In this document: positions 26,441 through 37,172 of the stretch, piece by piece
How the letters are laid out: each line of letters opens with the position of its first letter
Numbering within the stretch: position 1 is the stretch's first letter
NCBI GenBank assembly: GCA_024362935.1
Contig: JANCRA010000040.1
Location: forward strand, 1,798,001-1,862,000
Origin: Setophaga petechia
Lineage: Eukaryota; Chordata; Aves; Passeriformes; Parulidae
Direction of reading: 5' to 3'
DNA: 64,000 nucleotides
Made by a program: the position numbers and the translations under genes
The notes under the pieces: generated by a model
Told to the model about the DNA's origin: nothing
Databases searched by the model: none
Seen by the model: only the letters and a program-made list of their open reading frames with translations

Positions 26441-29400
26441 CTCGGGAGCAGAGCTGTGAAGATCTTGTTGGAGGCACTTGATGATGTAGGGAAAAGTGTA
26501 AAGGTGTTTGTGGCTTGCCAGGAGCAACCACTGGGAAGCCAGCCTTTGAGAACCTGGTGAGTGCATTTATATAGGTATTACTCATAGATAACTGCAAAAT
26601 AAATGAAAATTAAACTCACCCCAAGGTAATAAATTTACCTTCCTCAAAATTAATAGCCAAGAAGACCATAAATATTTATGAGAAAGGAGGAGGAAAATAT
26701 TAAAAAAAAAGTCAGATAGAAGTCATAATTTGTTCCTTTGTGTGTTGAATACACACCACAACTGACTGTCAGATTTAGTCTTCTCTATCATTAGATCTCA
26801 CCTTTCAGTTTCAGAGTCTTATCCCCATGTCTCTGTAGAACAGAAAGACCAAGAAATAAGACATTACAAAGTCTACATTTTAAAGTGTTTCAGCATTTGG
26901 CCAGTACATCAGGGTCTGGAATGTCCTGCAATGTGTGAAAGGAGAAATTCTTTAAATTAAAATGTTTTGAAGCCTGTGTCATAGAAAGATGGTACCTACT
27001 TCTTCATCTACCCATAGCCAGAAACAAATAGATACCTTCTTCTATTATCTCCATTCAGTGCAATAAAACAAGAATGAAATTTCTGAGACTCATAGCTGGC
27101 TTAAAAAAGGAACAGAGCCATTGGAATGGGATGTTTGAGACAAGCAAGAATGAGGTGACGGCTCAAGATGCTCTGGCAGCAAGATCTGTTTCCTAATGCA
27201 TGTATGTGTGCCTGCCATGCTATTTTGGCAAGGAAGAAAGAGGAAATGGCAGGACAAGAGCTGTAGGTGTTTCTCCAACAGAGCTGAGGGCTGTGCATGG
27301 AGCCCTTTTTGTTGCATGGCACTGGTTTTGCTGCACAAGTTGAAGCATTCCTAGAAATCTCAAATCAGTTAATCCCAGCTCCTCACATGGCTGCAGGGAG
27401 TAGGAATTATTCATTAATTCAGCAAAGGAAGAGTGAAGCTACAGTTGTAAATGATATAGAAAAAGAGACAGAGAGGTTTGAGATGCACACTGTTCTTTGC
27501 TAGTTATAAATCCTCCAGACTCCTAATGGCAGTGACCCCATATTAGTAACAGAGTTTAGGAAAACATTAGGAGAGTCTTAAGAAAAGTTTCTATGATGTA
27601 ATTTTCTAATAAAAGAGCCAAACCAAAAAAACAAACAAACCAAAACAACAACCAAAGCAAAAACTGAACCAAAATAAACAAACAAAACCCACAAACAACT
27701 AAAGAGGAAGACAAAAATAACTGCTAGGGAGAGGTGCTTCATAATGCAGAGAAATGACATTTGCTCATGACATGGATCAATCAAAAAGAAAATCCTGTTT
27801 TGTGCCAAACTTTGATGGAGGTAATTGAATATGAGATGACAATACCATCCTAACTTCTTATTTACTATTCTATAGGGGAGCATGTGTTGCATGGGTAAGA
27901 TAGCAGCTAATAAATACCTGTAACTTTCAGCAAATATTGCCCAAAGTGAGCCACCCATATCCATATCTGTGTTCTGTGCAGAGCACTGAACATCTGCCAT
28001 AACTCCCTGATGAATGGTCCCTTCCCAAGTAAGAATTATATAAGCCAAGATTCTCTGAAGTAGCTATCAGACATGGGAATCTCACCCGCATGCCTGACTT
28101 GAGATATTGCAAAAAAGTAAGTTGTATTGCAGACAGTTCTGGGTAACTGCCCCTCCAGTTCTGATCTTTTGATAGGAATACATTGTATTATTGCTCTTTG
28201 AAGTGTCATCCTTCAGCAGCAAAGAAGAGAAATAAGAATGAAAACAGGAAAACGGGTATCAGTTATTCTCACCTGCTTAACTACCATGGTGAGCTAAACC
28301 CTTGCTGATGCTGATACAAATCTGACTGGTTTCCTCAAAGCACAACACCCTGGAGATTATTTTACAGAGACATTTCTGAGGCAATTCACAGTGAGCTACA
28401 GCTGTCTGAAAGTGAGAACACTGCAGACTTTATGGCAGGTACATTCTTGAGGGAAACAGATTTATTTGCTAAGTTTGTTTGTCAAGCCCAGCACCCTGTC
28501 TTCAGTGCTAGTAAGAACTTTACTTTCTGTTTGATTTCAGAATACTGTGATGCTTTATGCATTTCTCTCTTTTGATTCATACTTTTTTTCTTGAACATCA
28601 CTACTGCTCTTGCCATATCACTTCAGCTAACTCTAAAATAACATGGAAAGGGAGAGATAAACCATACAGTCCCAACAAAAAAAAAAAATTAAACCCCCCC
28701 CAATTTCTCTCACAAATACAGAGATGTGAGAGTAAGGGCTGAAAAATGGCAGTCAGCAACCACTGCAAAGCCAGAAGTTACACAGTTTAAAGTAAAGTCT
28801 CCAGGCAAGCCAGACACTTGTTTGCTGCCACAGGGTAGCTGACCTCACTGCAGGACAAACTGCACATTTCTTCCCCTAAGCCCCAAAAGAAACAAACTAC
28901 ACCGGGAAAATAATGTTGTTGCAGCAAATTTTGCTGGCATTGCAGTGTCTGTAAGGGATCATTTGTCATTGAATTGAACAACATGACTGTTGTAGGAGAA
29001 TTGTGATGCCAGCCTGGCCTCTGGCAGTCACAAGATCCATAGCCCTGTTCAATATAAAAAGAGAGCATTATAATTTAGGACATTGAGAAGGGTCACTCTG
29101 CTCCATTTTAATTAAGAAATGTAGCACTAATGATTTAACAAAGGAAAAAAGTTCTGTTATAAAATGTTTGACAAGCTTCTTACGAACTCTAGCTTTGCCT
29201 CCAGAAGAAGATGCCAACATTTACAGGACAAAATCACAGAAACTGTGAAAACAACTGGCACTGCATGTCACAGTGCTAGGCGAGGCATGTTACTGAAATA
29301 AAATGTAACATGGCAGAAATGTGATTGCAAAGAGGAGAGATGATCAGCTGAGTTGGCTGAATCTGATGGAAACAGAAACTGTCTGATGAATAGAGGGGGA

Positions 29401-29512
29401 AGGAAATATCTGGAAGAACAAAGCTTGGCTGGTGCAGACTTTTGTGAACAAAGCACACGTTCAGCGAGGCTGTAGAAGATAGGCAGGACTGATGGTGAGT
29501 CCCAAAGTCACA
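26441..29512. other. Intergenic DNA with the A-rich run at 27611
   Basis: The only unusual content is the CAAA-type repeat and the 156-codon minus-strand frame that crosses it. Confidence 0.55.
27611..27700. repeat. A-rich low-complexity run, imperfect (CAAA)n
   Basis: This is a mixture of CAAA, ACAAAC and CCAAAA units. On the minus strand it lengthens an open frame (27578-28048) into a run of leucine, valine and phenylalanine, which is why that frame looks membrane-like. Confidence 0.85.
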
Positions 29513-30110
29513 TATAAAGGCCTGAGAAAGGGCTGAGGCCACTGCTTGCTGCTGGTGGTTTTCTCAACAGTGGATCAGGTCTTGTTAGCTACCATCTCCC
29601 TGGGTTGTCCCCATGCACATGGACTATATCCAGAAGAGTGCCCAGCTTCCAGCCTGGATCTTCATCTCACCTTTTTCAGCTGCATTTCTGCTCGGACATG
29701 GTCCTCACCAGTGCTGCTGTCATCCCACCACCACAGCCCAAATGGTGTGTTTTCCACAAGAGAGCCAAGGCCCACCCTGGCCAGCTCTTTGAACTGAGGG
29801 ACTGGAGACTGGAGGGCACCTCCAGATACTTGAGATACAGCCCGAGTGCCCCGTGAACAACCTCTGGAGCTTACCTGAGGGTCTGTGCTGCAGTCACAAG
29901 ACCATGGCTATTTTAAGGAGATTTTATCAAGGACAGACCTGAGAGGCTTCTTTCATGGAGTTGAATTGAATTGAATATACCTCATTTTGTTTCTTGGATA
30001 ACTCCACTGGACACAGGCACATTTGTTTAATAGAATCATTGTCAACTGAATCCTTGAACTTCCCATATTCTCACCTTTTAAAATCAGCTGTGACACCTGC
30101 GTTCAATAAA
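29513..30110 (+). other. Unclassified GC-richer block with TATA box at its start and AATAAA at its end; possible solo LTR
   Basis: A TATAAA at 29513-29518 (CATATAAAGG) is followed by a compact GC-richer stretch (29540-29870) with no recognised protein homology. Then comes a short TTGAA tandem run near 29961-29978, and an AATAAA at 30105-30110. A promoter and a poly(A) signal about 590 bp apart, with no introns in between, is the arrangement expected of an LTR's U3-R-U5. I could not place it in a named family and did not find TG...CA edges. It could also be a small non-coding transcript or a retrocopy. Open frames across 29546-29856 look like by-products of composition. Confidence 0.3.
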
Positions 30111-31589
30111 ACAAGCAGAAATTTGAGATTCAAAATAAATATAATTCAGATATGCATTTATGATATACAGGTGTTTTGAATGAACAAGGCAGAGCATAAA
30201 CAACAGCTCACAGCACGATGATGAGTACCATGACTTTGTCTAAAATTGAGAGCCAGGGACAGGGCTAGCCTTGCATTCTGAGCCAGGAAAGATCATTTGG
30301 ATGCAAGGCATAGCAGTGACTTCCACAAAAATGGCTTAGATAGGAAGAGAATGGGTAATTTTAATAAACATGTATATGAAATGAATTTTTTATATATAAA
30401 AAGATCCTTTCAACCAAGCTGACATGAGTTCAGCAATTTAAATAGAAATATAGAACTTAAAATGGCAGAGAATTCACTAAAAAATACAAAAGTAAGGAAT
30501 CCCCCAGTGACAGATAGGGTGAAACATCAGGTTGGGAAGACACAAAATTATCCCTGGATTGATGAGACTCAGGAGAGAGAGCACTCAGATGCAATAACCC
30601 TGCAGAAGTACCATATGCACCATGGGTTCTAACAGAAACTTGAAACAGCAGAGTTGCCAAGTGAGGGGAAAGCAAGGAGATGAATCTGATTCAACTATCC
30701 GTGCAAATAGTCTCAGCAAAGCTTTGGAAAAGTAGTATACCTGTCTTGTAAAAGCTGTGTACTCTTTGAAGGGTAGCTGGTAAGGCTGACCAGGTAAAAG
30801 AGTTAAGTTCCCATTGACAGACTTATTCCTGTATATAGTTGGGTCATATTTAGTAAAAGTAAGTTTGCTGAGGCTTAGGCTGACACCCTCTGGAGCCTAC
30901 CCAGCAGTAGGAACAAATGGATTCTCTATCTTGTGGGCAAGAATTGCTCCAATAATTTATAGTTCAATATGAATCCATTAACAGTAACAATGTCGTAGGC
31001 TTTGGAGGGGATGCTGTAGCACAAATTATACTGAAAGACTAACAAATCCTCACAATGATTTTATTAACCTTGGGGAAGTATGAAAAAAGAGCACTGGGCT
31101 TGGTTTCCCAGGACTTTGGTCTCTGGGCTGGCAACTGAAACAAAGAAAAAAAATGCTGTGTTCTACAGAGAGATTATATTAGATATGAAGATGGTCCAAA
31201 AAATCAATAAACTCTGAAACTTTCAGTGGCATTTATATGTCAACATTTAGAGGGCTGGATACATTAAAGGTTATTTAAATTTTGGAAAGCTGCTGAAAAC
31301 AAAAATATAGAACAATCAATTCTCCCTAAGTATCTAAGATACAAATGGAAATGCTCCCAAAATAAAACTTTGTTTCTGAGTGCATATGTAACAACAAAAC
31401 TTACAGGACTTCACTGGCTTCAGTAGTTTGAGCTCACTCATTCAAAGTCAAATAAATCCATCAGGTCAAGAGACAAATACTGTACAGCATAAATTTTCCA
31501 GAGACATCATGAAAAGCACCTCATAAAATGCCACATCCACAAATTCTAAGAAGCAATTGAGCTGTTTAAAAACCACTAAATAAACTATT
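30111..31589. other. Intergenic AT-rich DNA, nothing recognised
   Basis: Only short frames are present, with no repeat words that I know. Confidence 0.6.
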
Positions 31590-32440
31590 ACCTAAGGAAA
31601 AGGAGTGCTGGGGGGGCACATGTACCTTTTACCTGCAAGATGACAGAAAGCCCAAAGCTCAGCAGTACGAGGCGATGCTGCTGAGCCCCAGAGAAACAGC
31701 TTTCCCAGGAAATACGAGGTGGGGGGTGTGTTGGAGCTGCCAAAGCTGGTAGCAGGAAGGAAGTGAGGCTGCCACAGCTCCATGTCCAGCACACAGTGAG
31801 GCTGAGCACATATTCCTGATAAGCACATGACCATGTGTGTACACACCCCAGGCAGGTGTGAGCCAGGTAAGGGAAGAGGCCAATAAGAAGTGGATCCTGC
31901 AAGGTGGGATAAGGCTTTTTATCATGCCAGTGTTCTCCCTTACACAACTGGCTCAGGTGTGGAAACTGCTCTCCAGGGGAGGTATTGGGACATTGTCATG
32001 GGTGGGAGCAGAAGCTTCAGAAACTGTTAACTAAAGAAGCCCCACCATTGAGTCAAAAAGTGCAGAAAGGACCCCCTTGCTTTCCAAACTCCTTTTCAGA
32101 GAGAGGAGCCCAGGCACAGCTGGATTCAGTCCTAGTTTAGTGAAAAAGCAGGAGAGACTGCACTGGTCAGGCACAGGGCAAGGACAGACTGACATCTGTA
32201 TTGACCATTCCCCACTCACATGGGATTGACTGGACCCTTTTATCTCTACATTCACAGAATCATATCATTCCATTTTCCCCAATACACTTTGATTCATCAC
32301 TTCTCCCACTTTTGGTTGCTACTCCAAATTTCCATTTCAAGTCCTGTACATGCCCAAAATACACTTCCCAGAGGTCCTACTGGGTGTTCCCTTGCCCCTT
32401 TAACCAGTAACACTCCCAGTTTATAGAGTTATCCTGAGAG
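31590..32440. other. Unclassified GC-richer block, possible LTR or other old repeat
   Basis: This block is distinctly richer in G and C than its flanks. It starts at a GGGGGGG run (31610-31616) and ends in the AT-rich DNA after about 32440. It contains no recognisable protein domain. Both strands have short open frames of 60-120 codons, as is normal for GC-richer DNA. The minus strand from 32330 down includes a TATA-like GATAAAAGGG (about 32237-32246). This would fit an LTR promoter, but no matching copy was found elsewhere in the window. Confidence 0.25.
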
Positions 32441-34228
32441 ATGCTCCCCAGTCAACCTCTTTGATGATTTTTCTAACATGGACCATGGACTGATTGCTGT
32501 GCTGTGAAAACCCTAGAAGAAACCAGGTTAGGGCTCCATTTCTCTCATGAGGATATTTTGGTTTCCCCATTTCTGTGCATTGACAGATTGGTCTTTAGGC
32601 ACATCAGTGGCCCCTCTTCCCTTTCTTTGCTGTGCTACAAGACAAGCTCATAATTATTTGGTGCAACCTGTGAAACTTGCTCTTTTGAAATTAACTCTTA
32701 TTGTGTAAGAACAGAAAACAAGGTGATTTTTTTTTCAAGTACGGTTCATCCACTCACAGTTGAGCCTCTGTGCTTCTTTGTGTCTGTGCAGATGACTGCT
32801 TTGCCACATAACCTTGCAGATTCTTTTTCTGTAATTTGAGAGGTACCTCCTTTTGGATGCAGAGAAACTTTTGCTCAACTCAATCTGAATGTCTACTTAG
32901 ATGCTGCATTCTACACCCCAGCTACTGCCTGCCTGGAGTGAATCTATGGAACTGTAAATTGGGATCAATTTGTAATTGTTAATAGAAGCATTTTAAGAAA
33001 AAACAAATTAAACCAAGAGTAAAAAAAATTACTGCTATCAGATGCTACTCATCCAAGCATTCTAGAACTTGGAGATGAAACCACTGAGCTACTAATATTG
33101 AGTACAAACTAATATTTAGAACAGTCTGAGTATGTACATCCAGGCATGCTGTCAGCTCACAGACCTACATTACACTAATCAGAACTATGTAGGAGTCTGG
33201 AGGATAACTCTGCTAACTGTGGGCAAGATTCAGACTTCTCATGTCATGTTAAGAAGGTCCAGGATGACCAAAACATCAGCAGATAACACACAAAATCATG
33301 GAGAAGGTTCTCCTCCCTTCCTGAAACACCACCAAGATGCTGCAGTCGTTTCTTCCATGGACAGCATGTGAAAAATGAACTTCAGCTGGTACTGAAGCTG
33401 TACTGCTTGTTTTCTGCTAGAGAACACTTTGTCACTTGCGAAATCAGAATTATTAAATTGAGAAATCAGCAGCAGAAATACTGATTAATCCTTACAGAAC
33501 CAAATAAATTAAAGCAGAAGAATGGGAGGTCTGACAAGGCTCATAATACATTCCTGCAATTATAGAAAGGTAGTGAGTGATGTATACAGCTTCTCTAGTC
33601 TTTCATCAGGAAACATTTTAATATATAATTAATAAAATAATCACTTTTCTATTATATCCCTCATGCCTTTTACTCTCCCTGAGATGAACTGAGTGCAATC
33701 TCTTAGGTTGTCCATCAACTAATCTCATTCCTCACTTCTAGTCAAGAGTTTTCCAAGTTAACACTTTCCCTTCTCTGTCAACATGTTGAGACAGCACTCC
33801 ATCCTTTCAGATAAGGCCAAGTCCACAGCAAATCTATATAGGCTTGTCCCATTTTAAAATGGCTGAATATTTCTTTGTGGTTTTCTAAACAGGAACTGGA
33901 ATTTCAGTGGGAACACCTGCATCTCTTTTTACATTTAAAAATTAACTTCCTACAGCATTCTAAAAAGATGCAGAAGCCAAACTTTAACACTGCCCTCATC
34001 AAAACCCTTGGAGTGAGGGTGGGATTTTTCATGACTGCCCATGTGACTTTAAAATGAGATTTGTTATCAATGAAAAATCAGTTCTAGAGCTTGCATGTGA
34101 GTCTCATGTCAGTCACCATTCCTTGGACAACTTCAAAGGTAAATTCTGCAGTAGGACAGCTTTTTCTTCTAGTGATCCAGTAGTGGAAACAGGCACGATA
34201 ACACTGAGTTTGCATGGTAATTTGTAGT
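32441..34228. other. Intergenic DNA just beyond the transporter's likely 3' end
   Basis: A 79-codon plus-strand frame at 33132-33371 has no motif and no splice support. I see no other content. Confidence 0.6.
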
Positions 34229-36864
34229 TTTATTGATACAGAAGATTAAAGTTTTACAGAACATCACGCAAACCCATCCTCTTATTTGCCCAATACTTGA
34301 GGATGAACAGTTACAGACAAGAAAATTATCCAGTTACCTGTAGTGCAGCTAATGATTAAATTACATTAAAACTGTTAACAATATTATGTTGTAAAATATA
34401 AGTTCATATACCGTATATAAATACAAAGGCTTTCTGCTCCTTGTCAGGAACATAAGCTAATCACACATTTTGCAGTTTAATTTAGCTTGTGCTAAAGTAC
34501 ATTTCCATCTTAAATATATACCTTAATGTAAACCATACCTATGAAATCTCTCAGTTTCATTCCCCGCCTCTTAACTTGCAACTAATATTACAGCACTTTA
34601 AAAGCTGAATGAATACTCTTATTCAGAAGAGGTTTCTGTCAGAATTTCCTCTCAAATCTTTGGCAATGCTTTACAGGACACTCTCATTAGTCAGACTTAG
34701 TTTTTTACCACATGACATTTTAATCTTATCCAAAGCAGGACACTCTGGTTCCTGACTCCTTCTGTCTGAAAGAGCAGGCCATGCAAATGTATGAGTGTTA
34801 AAATTATAAAAATCCTACACTGTAGGAGAAAATTGACATTGTGCAAAATACATTAATAAACATTTTAAAGATTCAAAAGATATAACATTGTTAGACTTGG
34901 CTACACTGGCCAACTGCATAAAAGCACTACTTCATACCTGGTCAGTCGGTGGCCATTCACTGCTCTGGAAACCTGTGCCTTGACAGGCTGCACTGCAGTC
35001 AGAGCAGGAAGATGTGCATGGCTTTGTATCTGGGCCAGCCTTTCCAAGGTCTGATGGCTAAGATCAGAACCCTCAAACCCAGCAAGCTTCTGAACAAGTT
35101 ATCTGAGTTTCACAAGGATATGTTACATTCAGTGGGTATCAGGGCCACCTTTGTAGGCTGTAGGTATCCAGCTCAGCAAATATTCATTGATAGAAGCGTG
35201 GCAGTATTCACTTGCACCTGACAAAATCACCACCAAACTCTGAACTGGACCAGTCCTTCTGCACCCTGGTAGAAGCACCTTCTCAGAGCTGCTCACCAGG
35301 ACACAGCTGAAGTAGAACAGATATGAATGGACTTCAAAGCCCTTTATTCTCCCAATACACACATAGAAAGATGAAAAACCAAGAGGAAAAGTAACTTGCA
35401 TTTAAATCCTCTCAGTCCTACTAAAGATGTTTCTTGCAGAAGTATTTTTTGTGAAGTAAAATATGCTGCACAGAAATATATTCTAGAGGGGTATGGGTTA
35501 GGTAAGTAACAGATTCACTATGAAACAGATGGAAACACTGAGATTTAATGTCTTTTAAAACAGCTTAAAGACTAAGAATCCTTCAAGATGGAAAGCTGAA
35601 GTTACCTTTTTCTTCTCTGCTAACTACCTGCATTTGCTCCGCTGTGGCACTTCCATGAGAAAGGTTAATATGTGCTATCACACAGGCAGACTCATCCCTT
35701 CCAAGGGCCTGCCAAGTATCTAATTTTGTCCATGCTAAAATCAAAATTAGAGGATTACTCAGAACTATTGCTTGAACAAATACATGCAGTTTAAACTACA
35801 TGCTGTAACAAATCCCTATCAGAAATGCCCTCATCCACATGGAGATAAAAGTGCACATTACAGTCACCAGTTGGAAGATGACAGTGGAAATATTCGTAAG
35901 AGAAAATATAAATATAGATATATTTAGTAGTATATTACTCTAGCACTGTAATGCCAAATGGTAGATTACCAAATGGTAAATTTCTGAGGAATATACTGAA
36001 GGCAGGCAAAATATTACATATATTTCTATCTTAATTTGTATGACTACAGTGGAGAGGTTTTGGCATAACATATTTCTTGGGGGAATGTTATGATTAAAAA
36101 TATTCTGTAGAAAAAATTGTTTCTTCATAACAGGAATGAGTATGATAAATAGTTATGTTATTGCACAAACTATAGGGTTTTTAGAAAACAAGACCAAAAA
36201 CAGTGCTTCAACATTTGGACTGAAAGTCATCTATGAAGTGTGAGACAGAAAGTCAAATATGAACCCTGAAAATCAGGATTGTTCATAGGAACTCAGCCAG
36301 GAGGCCTGCTAAACAAAACTAATTTCTACCCAGATACCAACTTATAAGCTTACTATTTTTTTTTCCAAAAAAGACAAAAGAAGCAAAAATATATAAAGAG
36401 CATGTTAGATACTACTTAAGGCAGAACATAAAAATGCAAAAATAATTATTATATGTTCTAATAGAAATATAAGATATGTAGTCTACAGACTTCAAGCCAC
36501 AGGCAATAAAAAATACAGCATTTCATACTTTTGTATAGTCGAAATCAAGGATAAAGAAATTGTGTAAAAAAGGGGCCAGGGTAACAGTTACCAAAATGTA
36601 CAAAAATAAACTGCTTAACATGTGTGATGTTGAATGTTTTTGCATGAAAGTAATATTGCTTTGATAAACAAAACAAAATCTTGTAACTTTTCATTCAAAG
36701 TCCAGAAGAGATATATAATTACTTTCTAAAAAAATAATGTATTTTCACATGTATATCCTACATCTTACAAACTGTACCTCTTTACATAGTACCAGTAGTT
36801 GAAAGCAGGTCCTGAGTCAAGAATTTCTTGTTAAGGAATGAAATAGTTCACAGTGCCTGGTTAA
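34229..36864 (-). other. SLC36A4: Probable 3' UTR of the SLC36A4-like gene, with candidate poly(A) signals
   Basis: This stretch lies directly downstream of the TAA stop on the minus strand. It is AT-rich, has no recognised repeat and no credible coding frame. AATAAA hexamers on the minus strand occur at 35343-35348 (a UTR of about 1.5 kb) and at 34229-34234 (about 2.6 kb); an ATTAAA lies at 35544-35549. Which signal is used cannot be told from sequence. The section 34940-35300 is more GC-rich than the rest and could be a separate conserved segment or lie beyond the true UTR end. Confidence 0.5.
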
Positions 36865-37172
36865 TTACTTTAACCCAACCACCAAGTCTGTAGCATTTAC
36901 ATCTGTAGAAAAGCTCCCTGTTGCGTTAGCAAGAACTGTGGATGCTGGATAAATGATTTCTTCAACTGTCACGTATGTCCCTGTTAAAAATCCAACAAAT
37001 CCAACCACAGCTATAAAAACATCTTTAAATATTGTCAATAAACTTAGGTTTTCCTTGTAGAAAGTGAGGATTTCAACCAGAGGTGGCAGAATCAGTCCCA
37101 GAGTGCTGCTGCTGACGGCTCCGACGAAAGAAATCACCAGGTCTAGGCGAGGGATCAGAACTGCTACAGCAC
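36865..37172 (-). CDS. SLC36A4: Terminal coding exon of an SLC36 proton/amino-acid transporter, most like SLC36A4 (PAT4)
   Basis: This is the last coding exon of a solute carrier family 36 protein, a multi-pass amino-acid transporter of plasma and endolysosomal membranes. On the minus strand it opens just after a TTTAG acceptor (AG at 37173-37174). It starts with the last two bases of a split codon (phase 1), then encodes 101 residues and a TAA stop at 36865-36867. It begins with the family signature [20 protein letters not shown] at the head of the penultimate helix (about residues 12-34). A GxGTY-type last helix follows (about 48-68), then the VEEIIYP motif. The tail ends in [11 protein letters not shown] and GLK fit SLC36A4 better than SLC36A1, whose tail is different; the middle segment (FYKEN..LTIFKD) looks more SLC36A1-like, so the paralogue call is good but not certain. 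The last about 20 residues carry two N-A-T glycosylation sequons, consistent with a luminal or extracellular C-terminus. Upstream exons should lie at higher coordinates, but none was recognised in this window. Confidence 0.9.

Noticed and set aside
27578..28048. 156-codon minus-strand frame with a membrane-like C-terminus
   Set aside because: The hydrophobic end is the CAAA-type low-complexity run read in reverse. No known family and no splice support. One frame of this length is expected by chance in 64 kb.
1..34000. MTNR1B or FAT3 coding sequence expected from mammalian gene order
   Set aside because: No seven-helix receptor or cadherin-repeat frame is visible on either strand, so the neighbour must lie outside the window.
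34949..35221. 90-codon plus-strand frame opposite the presumed 3' UTR
   Set aside because: No motif, and it lies antisense to the likely UTR. The local GC rise explains the absence of stops.
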